Of a stretch of DNA of 53,694 nt, positions 16,420 to 25,698 are shown one piece after another. The notes under the pieces were generated by a model, which made no database searches, was not told the origin of the DNA, and saw only the letters and a list, made by a program, of their open reading frames with translations. Where the stretch lies: positions 1 to 53,694 of the forward strand of contig JAPLRU010000051.1 in assembly GCA_026399025.1 (NCBI GenBank), given 5' to 3'. Made by a program: the position numbers and the translations under genes. Numbering within the stretch: position 1 is the first letter of the stretch; every line of letters begins with the position of its first letter. This stretch comes from Methylobacter sp. Lineage in GTDB: Bacteria; Pseudomonadota; Gammaproteobacteria; Methylococcales; Methylomonadaceae.

Positions 16420-19029
16420 ATGAAAAATATGACTAGCGCCCAGCTGCGCACCGCCTTCCTGGAGTTTTTCCGCGACCGGGGGCATTCCGTACAGCCCTCA
16501 AGTTCTCTGGTTCCGGGCAATGACCCGACCTTATTGTTTACCAATGCCGGCATGGTGCAGTTTAAGGATGTGTTTTTAGGCCGGGATCAGCGCGACTATA
16601 CCAAGGCGGCGACCAGTCAGCGTTGCGTTCGCGCGGGCGGCAAGCACAACGACCTGGAAAATGTCGGTTATACCGCAAGGCATCATACTTTTTTTGAAAT
16701 GCTGGGTAACTTCAGTTTCGGCGATTATTTTAAAAAAGAAGCCATTCACTACGCTTGGGATTTTTTAACTCAGGAACTGGAAATTCCGGCGGAAAAATTA
16801 TGGATTACCGTTTTCGATGAAGACTCGGAAGCGGAAAAAATCTGGTTGGACGATGTCGGTGTTTCTGCGGATCGATTTTCAAGAATCGGCGCGAAAGATA
16901 ATTTCTGGTCGATGGGCGATGTCGGGCCGTGCGGGCCGTGCACCGAAATATTTTATGATCACGGTGCGGATATTGCCGGCGGGCCGCCGGGATCGCCGGA
17001 TGAAGACGGCGACCGCTATATCGAAATCTGGAATCTGGTGTTTATGCAGTACGACCGCGCTGCTGACGGCTCGTTAACGCCGTTGCCGAAACCTTCGGTG
17101 GATACCGGCATGGGCCTGGAGCGTATCGCGGCGGTGTTGCAGGGTGTGCATAGCAATTACGAAATCGATTTATTCCAAAAGCTGTTGAAGGCTGCGGCCG
17201 AGCTTGCCGGTATCAACGATTTGACGCAAAGTTCGTTGCGGGTGATTGCCGATCATATCCGCTCCTGCGCTTTTTTGATTGCGGATGGCGTGATGCCGTC
17301 CAATGAAGGGCGCGGCTATGTGGTGCGCCGCATCATTCGCCGCGCCATTCGGCACGGCTATCGTTTGGGTATCCGCGACGTGTTCTTTTATAAGCTGGTC
17401 GCACCGCTGGCTGAGGAAATGGGCGAAGCTTTCTCCGAGCTTAAAGCCGCGCAAGCCCAAGTTGAACGGGTGCTGAAAAAAGAAGAAGAGCGGTTTGCCG
17501 AAACGCTGGAGCAGGGCATGAAGATTCTGGAAGCCTGCGTCGCCAAGATGGAGGGCACAGTCATTCCCGGCGACACCGTATTCCAACTTTATGATACCTA
17601 TGGTTTTCCGGTTGACTTGACCGCTGATTTTGCCCGCGAAAATAACCTGACTGTCGATCATGCCGGATTTGAAACGGCAATGTCGGCTCAGCGCGACAGA
17701 GCGCGGTCCGCCAGCAGTTTTGGCGCGGATTACGATCAGGATATAAAGCTGGATGCGCAGACCGAATTTACCGGTTATGAGCAGCTTGACGACCAAGTGC
17801 ATATTATCGGTCTTTATAAAAAAGGCTTGCCGGTAGACAGCTTGGAAGACGGCGATGAGGGCGTTGTGATTTTAGACAAAACGCCGTTCTATGCCGAGTC
17901 CGGCGGCCAGATCGGCGATTGCGGCAAAATCGAAGCCGATGGCGCGGTGTTTGAAGTCACCGACACCCAAAAACAGGGCGGAAACCTGTTTTTACATAAA
18001 GGTAAATTAATTACCGGAACCTTGGTTAACGGCCAGCTGTGCGATGCCCGAGTCAGCGCGGCAGAGAGAAAGGCGACCGAACTGAATCATTCGGCGACGC
18101 ATTTGTTGCATGCCGCATTAAGGCAAGTTTTGGGCGATCATGTTGCGCAGAAAGGTTCGTTGGTTAATCCCGAACGCTTGCGTTTTGACTTTTCTCATTT
18201 TGAACCGGTGACGGTAGCTGAAATCGGGACTGTCGAACGCATCGTTAATGAGCAGATTCGAGCTAATAATCCTGTAAGTTCACAGATCATGGCAAAAGAT
18301 GACGCGGTTAAGGCCGGGGCCATGGCTTTGTTCGGTGAAAAATATGGCGATGAAGTCAGGGTGTTAAAGATTGGCGCGTTTTCAACCGAGCTTTGCGGCG
18401 GTACCCATGTCGAGCGGGCAGGGGACATAGGCTGTTTTAAAATTATTAACGAAACCGGTGTCGCGGCGGGCGTTCGGCGCATTGAGGCGGTAACCGGCAG
18501 CGGTTGTTTCGATTTTATAGCCGGCCGCGACCAAGCACTTGCCACTATTGCCGGACTGGTCAAAAGCGCCCCGGAAAAAGCGCCGGAAAAAGTCGAACAG
18601 CTGATAGAAAAAAACCGCTTATTGGAAAAACAACTGGAACGCTTGAATGCGAAACTGGCCAGTTCCGCGGGTAACGAACTGGGCGCGCAGGCTGTCGATG
18701 TTGAGGGCATCAAAGTTTTGGCGGTCAAGTTGGACGGTGTCGATCCTAAATCCTTGAAAGACATGATCGACCAGTTGAAAAATAAACTAGGCAGCGCCGC
18801 GATTGTGTTGGCCGTTGTTGACGGCGATAAAGTCAGTCTGATTGCCGGGGTGACTAAAGACCAAATGGGGCGGATAAAAGCCGGAGATTTGGTCAATTTC
18901 GTCGCCACTCAAGTCGGCGGCAAAGGCGGCGGCAGGCCGGATATGGCTCAGGCCGGCGGTAATGATCCGGCCGGGTTGGCCGCTGCACTGGCGCAGGTTC
19001 CTGCTTGGGTGAAAGCGCAACTAGGCTAG
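16420..19029 (+). CDS. alaS: Alanyl-tRNA synthetase
   Basis: An 869-residue class II enzyme, normal length. The N-terminal catalytic domain starts with [13 protein letters not shown] and holds [17 protein letters not shown]. The editing domain has the zinc ligands HSATH near residue 556 and CGGTH near 658-662. The C-terminal DHHA1 domain has the glycine-rich [15 protein letters not shown]. It charges tRNA-Ala and hydrolyses mischarged Ser- and Gly-tRNA-Ala. The order recA-recX-alaS is a conserved gammaproteobacterial neighbourhood. Nothing odd in length or motifs. Confidence 0.98.
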   Translation: MKNMTSAQLRTAFLEFFRDRGHSVQPSSSLVPGNDPTLLFTNAGMVQFKDVFLGRDQRDYTKAATSQRCVRAGGKHNDLENVGYTARHHTFFEMLGNFSFGDYFKKEAIHYAWDFLTQELEIPAEKLWITVFDEDSEAEKIWLDDVGVSADRFSRIGAKDNFWSMGDVGPCGPCTEIFYDHGADIAGGPPGSPDEDGDRYIEIWNLVFMQYDRAADGSLTPLPKPSVDTGMGLERIAAVLQGVHSNYEIDLFQKLLKAAAELAGINDLTQSSLRVIADHIRSCAFLIADGVMPSNEGRGYVVRRIIRRAIRHGYRLGIRDVFFYKLVAPLAEEMGEAFSELKAAQAQVERVLKKEEERFAETLEQGMKILEACVAKMEGTVIPGDTVFQLYDTYGFPVDLTADFARENNLTVDHAGFETAMSAQRDRARSASSFGADYDQDIKLDAQTEFTGYEQLDDQVHIIGLYKKGLPVDSLEDGDEGVVILDKTPFYAESGGQIGDCGKIEADGAVFEVTDTQKQGGNLFLHKGKLITGTLVNGQLCDARVSAAERKATELNHSATHLLHAALRQVLGDHVAQKGSLVNPERLRFDFSHFEPVTVAEIGTVERIVNEQIRANNPVSSQIMAKDDAVKAGAMALFGEKYGDEVRVLKIGAFSTELCGGTHVERAGDIGCFKIINETGVAAGVRRIEAVTGSGCFDFIAGRDQALATIAGLVKSAPEKAPEKVEQLIEKNRLLEKQLERLNAKLASSAGNELGAQAVDVEGIKVLAVKLDGVDPKSLKDMIDQLKNKLGSAAIVLAVVDGDKVSLIAGVTKDQMGRIKAGDLVNFVATQVGGKGGGRPDMAQAGGNDPAGLAAALAQVPAWVKAQLG

Positions 19030-19083
19030 GGCGATTTTAACAGTCATCATTTCATTAAATATTAACGCTGTTTTGGAGTCATT

Positions 19084-19551
19084 ATGCAATGGCAAGACGT
19101 TTTGGCGGATAAATCCTTACGTGATTTGCCTTACAAAATAGAACTCAACCGGCACGGTCATATTGAAATGTCGCCCTCCTCCTTTATTCATAGTTTTTTA
19201 CAAGGCGAACTGGCGACTTTACTAAAAAATCAATTAGGCGGGCGGATTTTTACTGAACTGGCTATTCAAACCCACAGTGGCGTCAAGGTTCCCGATGTTG
19301 CTTGGAGTTCGGATGATTATTTCCAGCAACATCGCCATGATATTTGCGCTAGCTCAGCTCCTGAGATTTGTATTGAAATTATTTCGCGATCAAATAGTGA
19401 CAGAGAAATGCGTAAGAAAATTGCTCTTTATTTAAAATCCGGGGCTATTGAAGTGTGGTTGGTGGATGAACAAGGTACGGTTCGTTTTTTTAACGCCGAT
19501 GGACAGCAACAGGAAAGTGGTTTTAAGGTAGAAGTTGGGCAATTGATTTGA
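19084..19551 (+). CDS. Uma2-family (DUF820) PD-(D/E)xK-like protein
   Basis: A 155-residue protein. The family motifs are present: a GHIEMSP segment near 20, KVPDVAW with the key aspartate near residue 78, and EICIEIISRSNSDREMRKKI with the E-x-I/V core near 99-102, then WLVDEQ. These resemble the D...ExV catalytic layout of the PD-(D/E)xK fold. The family is very numerous in cyanobacteria and methanotrophs and has no firm function; nuclease activity is predicted from fold. A GGAG ribosome site precedes the ATG. It sits between alaS and lysC, which are usually neighbours, so it looks like an insertion into a core cluster. Confidence 0.8.
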   Translation: MQWQDVLADKSLRDLPYKIELNRHGHIEMSPSSFIHSFLQGELATLLKNQLGGRIFTELAIQTHSGVKVPDVAWSSDDYFQQHRHDICASSAPEICIEIISRSNSDREMRKKIALYLKSGAIEVWLVDEQGTVRFFNADGQQQESGFKVEVGQLI

Positions 19552-19695
19552 AAGCGCATTTTTCATATTCGGTAAATGCTTGAAGACAAAGCTAAGTTAA
19601 GATGCGCTAAATAAAGTTAACCTACTTTGGTAAGTTAATGTTTTTAGTGGCGGGATGATAAAATTTTATATTTACAATAAACAAGGCTTTAATAA

Positions 19696-20922
19696 ATGGC
19701 ACTGTATGTTTATAAGTTTGGCGGCACTTCGGTAGGCTCGGTAGAGCGTATCAAGGCGGTGGCCGAAAAGGTTAAAAAAGCCCACGATCTGGGCGATCAA
19801 ATCGTTGTCGTGGTTTCCGCGATGAGCGGTGAAACCAATCGTTTGGTTGCGCTGGCAAAAGACATGCAACAACACCCAAACGAGCGGGAAATGGATGTGT
19901 TGTTGTCAACCGGCGAGCAGGTCACCGTTTCTCTGTTGAGCATGGCTTTGCATGAGTTGGGTTGCGACGCTTGCTCTTATACCGGCAGTCAGGTGAAAAT
20001 TCTGACTGACAGCAGTCATACCAAGGCACGGATACGCAAGATAGACGATGCCCGCATCCGAAACCATCTTAACGAAGGCAAGGTGGTAGTGGTGGCCGGT
20101 TTTCAAGGCGTGGATGAGAACGACAATATCACCACCTTGGGGCGCGGCGGCTCCGATACTACCGCAGTGGCGTTGGCGGCTGCGTTAAAAGCCGACGAAT
20201 GCCATATCTATACCGATGTCGACGGCGTTTACACCACCGACCCCCGAGTAGAGCCGAAAGCCCGTAGACTTAATAAAATTACTTTTGAGGAAATGCTGGA
20301 AATGGCCAGCCTGGGCTCGAAAGTCTTGCAGATTAGATCGGTAGAGTTTGCCGGTAAATACAACGTTGCGTTACGCGTATTATCATCATTTAAAGAAGGT
20401 AAGGGCACGCTCATTACCTACGAGGAATCAGAAGTGGAAAGTGCTTTAATTTCAGGAATCGCTTTTAATCGGGATGAAGCTAAATTAACCATCACCGGTG
20501 TGCCTGATTTGCCGGGAGTTGCGTTTAAAATATTGGGGCCGATTGCCGATGCCAACATCGAAGTCGATATGATTATCCAGAATATCGCGGATGATGCGAC
20601 CACTGATTTTACCTTTACGGTGCATCGCAATGATTACCAGCGGGCGAAAGCCTTGCTGGATAAAACGTGTGTTGAGCTGGGCGCAAGAAACGTTACCGGT
20701 GACGACAGCATCGTGAAAGTGTCGATTGTCGGAGTAGGCATGCGCTCTCACGCGGGTATTGCCAGTACTATGTTTGGAGCGTTGGCCGGTGAAGGCATTA
20801 ATATCAGAATGATTTCAACCTCCGAGATTAAAATATCGGTCGTGGTCGATGAAAAATATCTGGAGCTTGCAGTCAGGACATTGCACGCCGCATTTAAATT
20901 GGATCAAGAAATCGAATCTTAG
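19696..20922 (+). CDS. lysC: Aspartate kinase
   Basis: A 408-residue monofunctional aspartokinase. The kinase start is YKFGGTSVGS at residues 6-15, with TLGRGGSDTTA near 150 and the YTDVDGVYTTDPR signature near 173. Two C-terminal ACT domains follow, from about residue 265 on (ITGVPDLPGVAF and VSIVGVGMRSHAG). It makes aspartyl-phosphate for lysine, threonine and methionine synthesis. The ACT domains indicate allosteric control by lysine and threonine, as known for the alpha2beta2-type family. The alaS-lysC-csrA order is typical of the wider Pseudomonas/methanotroph group. An internal beta-subunit start is common in the family, but I see no clear evidence for it here. Confidence 0.97.
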   Translation: MALYVYKFGGTSVGSVERIKAVAEKVKKAHDLGDQIVVVVSAMSGETNRLVALAKDMQQHPNEREMDVLLSTGEQVTVSLLSMALHELGCDACSYTGSQVKILTDSSHTKARIRKIDDARIRNHLNEGKVVVVAGFQGVDENDNITTLGRGGSDTTAVALAAALKADECHIYTDVDGVYTTDPRVEPKARRLNKITFEEMLEMASLGSKVLQIRSVEFAGKYNVALRVLSSFKEGKGTLITYEESEVESALISGIAFNRDEAKLTITGVPDLPGVAFKILGPIADANIEVDMIIQNIADDATTDFTFTVHRNDYQRAKALLDKTCVELGARNVTGDDSIVKVSIVGVGMRSHAGIASTMFGALAGEGINIRMISTSEIKISVVVDEKYLELAVRTLHAAFKLDQEIES

Positions 20923-20943
20923 GCTTTATTTATCAGAAAAAGC

Positions 20944-20952
20944 TGCTATAAT
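20944..20952 (+). promoter_or_regulatory. Extended -10 promoter for csrA
   Basis: TGCTATAAT is a perfect TATAAT hexamer with the extended TGn, 63 bases before the csrA ATG. It allows csrA its own promoter separate from lysC. A long 5' leader of about 55 bases follows. Confidence 0.65.
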
Positions 20953-21014
20953 TGCGCATCTTGGTTGGATGCTGTTTAAGAACAGTTCGTTTTTAACATA
21001 TATAGGGAGTAGCC

Positions 21015-21215
21015 ATGCTTATCTTGACTCGTCGGGTAGGGGAAACTTTGATGATCGGTGATGAAGTAACAGTCACTGTTCTTGGAGTTAAAGGAAATCA
21101 GGTTCGTATTGGTGTTAACGCACCCAAAGAAGTTTCTGTACACAGGGAAGAAATTTACGAAAGGATAAAAAAAGAACAGAATAGCCCGGTTGGCTTGACT
21201 GGATCCGAAGATTAA
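21015..21215 (+). CDS. csrA: Carbon storage regulator CsrA/RsmA
   Basis: A 66-residue RNA-binding protein with the standard [11 protein letters not shown] start, [14 protein letters not shown] core strands and [15 protein letters not shown] helix. R44-type binding residues lie in the VHREE segment. CsrA dimers bind GGA motifs in 5' leaders and repress or stabilise target mRNAs, controlling central carbon use and surface behaviour. The GGGAG ribosome site before its own ATG contains a GGA and could serve autoregulation, as known in the family; this is inference. A tRNA-Ser gene follows downstream, as in related genomes. Confidence 0.97.
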   Translation: MLILTRRVGETLMIGDEVTVTVLGVKGNQVRIGVNAPKEVSVHREEIYERIKKEQNSPVGLTGSED

Positions 21216-21404
21216 AATCGTAGCGGAAATTTTAAGAAAATAAGCTTAGGGTAGGGTGTAAAGCATTTTGCGTATTTCGTGAAATAGTTTGACGACTGCG
21301 CCTTAACAACCCTTAAGTAAAAAGGATTTAAGTTTGCTTTTGAGAGGTTCCCTCTTAAAAATATCTCTGGGCACAAGGTAGTATAAAGAGATAAATCATT
21401 ATTT

Positions 21405-21496
21405 GGAGAGTTGGCCGAGAGGCCGAAGGCGCTCCCCTGCTAAGGGAGTATGGGCTTTATCTCCCATCGAGGGTTCGAATCCCTCACTCTCCGCCA
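21405..21496 (+). tRNA. tRNA-Ser (anticodon GCU)
   Basis: A 92-base class II tRNA. The acceptor arm GGAGAGT pairs with ACTCTCC, the CCA is encoded, and the T arm holds GGTTCGAATCC. The anticodon stem CTCCC/GGGAG encloses a loop with GCT, which reads AGY serine codons. The long variable arm (TGGGC region) fits serine. Confidence 0.95.
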
Positions 21497-21503
21497 TACA
21501 CGC

Positions 21504-21542
21504 AAAAAAACCGATTGATTCTAAAGAACAATCGGTTTTTTT
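21504..21542 (+). terminator. Rho-independent terminator after tRNA-Ser
   Basis: Stem CCGATTG (21511-21517) and CAATCGG (21529-21535) with an 11-base loop, followed by seven T and preceded by seven A. The A-run also makes it usable from the other strand. It closes the csrA/tRNA-Ser unit. The stretch 21543-21952 that follows shows no gene I can support; short open frames there have no recognisable motif. Confidence 0.93.
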
Positions 21543-21952
21543 ATGCCTTTTTGCCGCATTTTATGCGGCGGCTCACACCGAATCTCATTGAATAATTCAC
21601 CGGCAACATCTGTCGATCAAGTTAATGGTGTTACGGAAAATGACAGTGCTGTCAACAACGCCGAGCTGTCTTTGCCATGTCCAAATTTTCTCAAATACGG
21701 GTTGGCTCTAAAACACGCACTTAGAAATGCCAAAACCCGGTTATTTAAACATATTCCAACGGCCAATCTATTTCGGCGCCTCAAGATTTTCAATCCTGAA
21801 CATGGTTAGGTGAGCTTTATCTTCATATCGAGGCCGGGCAACGAAAAGCCCTTACCCAACCTCGTCCGTTTTGTTTTAGCGGCGGCAGCGAAGAGAGTGG
21901 CTGGGCAAAATCGGCCCGATCCTATGAGTCGATGCCGCTTAGCCAACCGAAA

Positions 21953-24577
21953 TCAAGGCGTGGAAAAATCCTCGACGACTCCTGTATGAGTTGGGGAGTT
22001 ACGCTTTGGCGCAACCGCATGAACACCGGCCCCGCGTTTAGCAAAAGCTTTCCAAAAAGCTTGATAATCTTCCGCATCACGAAGCTGCGCTACAGCAAGC
22101 AAAGCATCCCGCGCCTCTAAAAAAGTCGGTTTGGCCGGGGTCAATTTAAGTGATGCGACTAGATAATCCAACATGCGGTCACGCGCATCGCTAAACGTGT
22201 AGCGATTCGTGTCAGTAAGCAATTGGGCGTAGGCTTCCCACAACATAGAGGCCCATACTTCACCGCTGTTATGAACTTCCGAGTTATCCGCCCCGGTCAA
22301 ATCAGCGGTAGCAGCAGCCGATACCCCTGTAGGCAATGCCACGCCATCACTAATATGTTTTAACGTTAGAGGGTTTTTATTCATATCAGTGGAATACGGA
22401 TAGCGACGAATGCCAAAGGAGTTGGCGTCGGTAAAATTGGCGTTGGCATAGATGCCCACAGGATAACTGCCCTGGAAAGTTTCGTTGCCCGCCAATAAAC
22501 GGTCTTGCTCTTTGACCATCGCTAAAAGGGATAAAAAGTCGCTCCAGCCCTCGCCTAAAGAGCGGCCTTGATGATTGCCCAGGCCCGCAATTAAACGCTC
22601 GCTTAAAAAATGTCCCCATTCATGAATCACGACCGAGTTATCCAGTGCTACGTTATAAGGCGGCAAAAGTTTTTTCTGCATTGTCGCTGAAACGGTAAAT
22701 CCCGATTGGCCGGCTTGTTTAAGCGCGCGTTTTAAAGCTTTGCCGGCTTCTTGGCTAATACCCAGCGCGGGAATGCTAATCGTTGGGTCGGAGCCTCCCA
22801 GCGTTAAGAGCGCACCGCTGACATTATTGGCAATAATCACTCCGACAGCGCCGGCTTCTTGCGCATTTTTAACTTTTTCTACAAACAAACAACTGCCGCG
22901 GTCAATGAAAGCAATATTTCCCGCCAGCTCGCTCGCATTAGCAAGCGGCTTATCGCAAGCATCGCTTGTTACGCCGACATTGTCATTGGCCGCGACAACC
23001 GCTTTATTGCCCAAATTAAATATGCTGAGGCCGAATTCCGCTGCTATGGCGGCATAGCGTTTTGTCTGGTTATCCGCAAGTTTGATCGTAACGGATTTGC
23101 TGTCATGATCCCAAAGGTACAGTTGCATGACCGGCGACTCACCATCAGCCGGCGTCCACATATTGGCGTTATTAACGCCGCTGTAGTCATTGATTTCAAT
23201 ATTCATCCGGTCGACTTCTTCGCCGCCGCGGCCATAATTTTGCTCTTGACCGTTACCGGCTTTTTCATCAAAACCATGGTCATACAACCAATCGTGTACA
23301 AAGTTAGCGGTATAAAAGGCTTGCACAAGGGCGGCTTGTAACTGCTCCGGATTGTCTTTGCTATCAAACAGCGCAAAATCGTAACTATGATTAAACGCAA
23401 AAGGCGAGGTGGTTTTAGCGCGTAACTCGCCTTTATTAAAACCATCAGGCTTAAGCATATCGGTATAAGCGTTGATATTGTTGCCTACGGTTTGCGACGC
23501 AGTATTAGGCAGCCAGGGATCGCAGGTGCTAATCGGGCCGCAAGTCAACGTTACTAAACTAGGGCTAACAGGTTGAGGTTTAATGAAAGGCGTCGGGCTG
23601 GGCGTCAGCTCATTGCCATAAGGGCTGTCCAGCGGCATTTTTAAGTCGGTATCGTCCGCCCAAACGCTATAACTAAAAGGCGTCGCCGCATCGCTATCAA
23701 TCATATTATTGCGGGACAACAAGGTTCCATCTACAGCCGAAATGACGTAAGAGTAAGCCGCCTTATCCTTTTCTTTCATATCGACCGTGTTGAGCTCCAA
23801 GTAATAGGCCGGCTCTAAATGGTCAGACAAAGTGTAAAACACTTTTTTAGCGCGAACCGGTTTCGCTAAGGTATGCGGGCTATTAATGGGCGAGGATTGC
23901 AAGCGGTACCATTGATAAACACCCCGTTGTTTATCCAATTTTAAGTGTTGAAAAGGTAAATCTTCACGATGAAGATCGGCAAAAGCGGCGGCAATGGCTT
24001 GGGGGATGCTTAATTTAAACGGAGTTTGCGCGGAAGAGAGCGTTCGCGCGGCTATTTCGACATCGGGCGACAGATAACCGGAAATCGCTTTTAATTCTAA
24101 TGAGTCATCCAGTAATACATTAATGCGCCGTTCAAAAACCTCTATGCCGTTGACTTGCTGGCTGAATTTTACAATAACCCCGTTATCGGCAAGACGATGA
24201 ATATGATGCAATTTCGCGCTGTTTTGCGCGGCGGCGTTTAAGCGATAAAGGACGGCGTAACGTTGTAAATGTTTACGCGCTGACTTTTCGATGTCGGCAG
24301 CGCTTATATTCGCCGTTTTGGTTTTGAAAGTGCTTGTGGCTTGCGGAGCCGCCCACAAGAAGCTCGGTACCGCTAACGTTTGTTCTAAATGCAAGGGATG
24401 AGTGCTATCGACCAATGAGGATGTTTGTGTTGACGGCGTTGCGTTGAGTACCGGTTTATCATTGGCAAATGCGCTATAGTCGGGCAATTGCGATTTCGCT
24501 AAAGGCGAGGTGGCGACAGTTAACAAACTTAAGCCGCTCAATAGTAACGGTAAAACGTTTTGATTTTTTTTGGGCAT
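21953..24577 (-). CDS. Secreted M36 (fungalysin-like) metallopeptidase with inserted PA domain
   Basis: An 874-residue secreted zinc peptidase. A signal peptide spans about residues 1-27 (basic start, LLLSGLSLLTVA core). An FTP-type propeptide follows (about 85-280). The catalytic motif is VVIHEWGHFLSE near residue 653, with the downstream glutamate in LGEGWSDF. Between the family's N-terminal catalytic part and HExxH there is a protease-associated (PA) domain at about 545-630 (IAFIDRGSCLFVEKV, GAVGVIIANN). Export is likely by Sec and type II secretion. It is bounded by gaps on both sides and stands as a single gene. Its role would be extracellular protein degradation. Confidence 0.88.
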   Translation of the reverse strand: MPKKNQNVLPLLLSGLSLLTVATSPLAKSQLPDYSAFANDKPVLNATPSTQTSSLVDSTHPLHLEQTLAVPSFLWAAPQATSTFKTKTANISAADIEKSARKHLQRYAVLYRLNAAAQNSAKLHHIHRLADNGVIVKFSQQVNGIEVFERRINVLLDDSLELKAISGYLSPDVEIAARTLSSAQTPFKLSIPQAIAAAFADLHREDLPFQHLKLDKQRGVYQWYRLQSSPINSPHTLAKPVRAKKVFYTLSDHLEPAYYLELNTVDMKEKDKAAYSYVISAVDGTLLSRNNMIDSDAATPFSYSVWADDTDLKMPLDSPYGNELTPSPTPFIKPQPVSPSLVTLTCGPISTCDPWLPNTASQTVGNNINAYTDMLKPDGFNKGELRAKTTSPFAFNHSYDFALFDSKDNPEQLQAALVQAFYTANFVHDWLYDHGFDEKAGNGQEQNYGRGGEEVDRMNIEINDYSGVNNANMWTPADGESPVMQLYLWDHDSKSVTIKLADNQTKRYAAIAAEFGLSIFNLGNKAVVAANDNVGVTSDACDKPLANASELAGNIAFIDRGSCLFVEKVKNAQEAGAVGVIIANNVSGALLTLGGSDPTISIPALGISQEAGKALKRALKQAGQSGFTVSATMQKKLLPPYNVALDNSVVIHEWGHFLSERLIAGLGNHQGRSLGEGWSDFLSLLAMVKEQDRLLAGNETFQGSYPVGIYANANFTDANSFGIRRYPYSTDMNKNPLTLKHISDGVALPTGVSAAATADLTGADNSEVHNSGEVWASMLWEAYAQLLTDTNRYTFSDARDRMLDYLVASLKLTPAKPTFLEARDALLAVAQLRDAEDYQAFWKAFAKRGAGVHAVAPKRNSPTHTGVVEDFSTP

Positions 24578-24749
24578 GGCAATTCCAATTATAAGACTGA
24601 TTGGCTGATAAATAGCGCTTGCAGCCTTTTGTTTCGGCTGCTTTCAGCATTATAGCTTTTGTAAAAAAGAAAATTGAAATTACGGGGGGCAATCCTGAAG
24701 GAGGATTAATAAAATCGAGTAACCGCTTATTTTCAAAGCCGTACAATAG

Positions 24750-24893
24750 TATTTAAAGGTAATGATGCGTTTTACATTGGCAACCGGGTTTGAGGGAGGC
24801 AAACATACAGGTTTGCAATGGTTGCAGATTGATATGCAACGTCGTTGTGCATGGATAAATGCAGATCAAGCAAAGGGAAAAAAGGCGATTGCC
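24750..24893 (+). pseudogene. Tyrosine integrase remnant, central fragment
   Basis: The frame reads MMRFTLATGFEGGKHTGLQW, QIDMQRRCAWINADQAKGK and KAIA, which matches the start of the catalytic domain of a phage-type integrase (usual form FALATGLRxxNVTGLxW). A stop lies just upstream at 24747, so the N-terminal half is lost. The similarity stops at base 24893, in the middle of a strand. The matching continuation is found 6.3 kb downstream at 31160. The first catalytic arginine has been replaced (the usual GLR reads GFE). Confidence 0.7.
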
Positions 24894-24906
24894 GATAAAA
24901 TTGTTG

Positions 24907-25317
24907 TTATTGCCATAAATTCAAAACCGTTAAGCCGGGATAATCAAAATCGCTGACATTACGAGTGACCAAACACAAATTGTGATGCAAAGCTGTCGCG
25001 GCCAATAAGCTATCAATAGCTGGCAACGGCCTGTTAATTTGGGCTTGTAGCTTCCCCCAGCAATCTGCCACCCCGGCATCAACTACCAACAATCTGGAAT
25101 CAAACCATAAAGGAAGCTCTTTTTCTAACCAGCCCGACAAGGCTTGTTTCTTTTGCCCATCATCTAACTTGTCGATTCCTTTGCGAATCTCGCCCAATGT
25201 CAACACGCTTAGATAGAGCGATTCTTTGTCCGCCGTAGCGAACCAATCAACGATTTGCCCGTTAGGTTTAGGGCGTTTTAACTCGGAAATAACATTGGTA
25301 TCCAATAAATAATTCAC
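24907..25317 (-). CDS. vapC: PIN-domain toxin (VapC/FitB-like)
   Basis: A 136-residue PIN ribonuclease. The acidic residues are in place: D in LLDTNVISE near residue 5, E in TLGEIRKG near 44, D in PAIDSLLAATAL near 97, and a late D in TRNVSDF near 116. I choose GTG 25317 as start because it overlaps the antitoxin stop as GTGA and puts the first strand at the N-terminus. An ATG 18 bases upstream would add six residues. VapC-type toxins cut tRNA or rRNA. It ends only 13 bases inside the left edge of the cassette that splits the integrase. Confidence 0.85.
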   Translation of the reverse strand: MNYLLDTNVISELKRPKPNGQIVDWFATADKESLYLSVLTLGEIRKGIDKLDDGQKKQALSGWLEKELPLWFDSRLLVVDAGVADCWGKLQAQINRPLPAIDSLLAATALHHNLCLVTRNVSDFDYPGLTVLNLWQ

Positions 25318-25544
25318 AGCTCTACATCCCTGCACAGAGACTTATCCCTGGTTAAATCTATGTCAACATCCATTAGTGGAGAACTTCTAATGAAATCGAC
25401 AAAATTATTGGCTTGTTGCGGAATTTCAGTAGAGTTTGATTTTTTCATCAAAAAAGCCAATTTCAACATTGATTCCACTGCTTCAATAGGAAGATAATGA
25501 AGTTCATTGACTAACTGGGTTTCTAATTCGGCTCTATTTGGCAT
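25314..25544 (-). CDS. vapB: Antitoxin of the PIN toxin (VapB-like)
   Basis: A 76-residue protein directly upstream of the PIN toxin with a four-base overlap. The N-terminal half (MPNRAELETQLVNELHYLP) is helical and the C-terminal half is acidic (SSPLMDVDIDLTRDKS), suited to cover the toxin active site. I do not see a clear AbrB or RHH DNA-binding fold, so the subfamily is unsettled. A GAG/CCTAAC region before the start gives a weak ribosome site. Autoregulation by the pair is expected from the family. Confidence 0.75.
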   Translation of the reverse strand: MPNRAELETQLVNELHYLPIEAVESMLKLAFLMKKSNSTEIPQQANNFVDFIRSSPLMDVDIDLTRDKSLCRDVEL

Positions 25545-25698
25545 GGTTAGGCTCCTAAAATATATTCACTATATTGTCATGGTTATGTTCACTGGTTTGT
25601 TCGTGAATGCAAGCTATCACCATTGAAATGAATGCCAACTATATTGGCATTCATAAAGGTCCGCGATGCGCCCTACTTAACTATATCAGCGGTTTCTA

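Noticed and set aside
17170..18908. Long minus-strand open frames opposite alaS
   Set aside because: They are mirror frames of a strongly coding gene, rich in Leu/Ser and Ala/Pro patches, with no recognisable domain.
21543..21809. An 88-codon frame after the tRNA-Ser terminator
   Set aside because: It begins inside the terminator tail, has no ribosome site and no recognisable motif.
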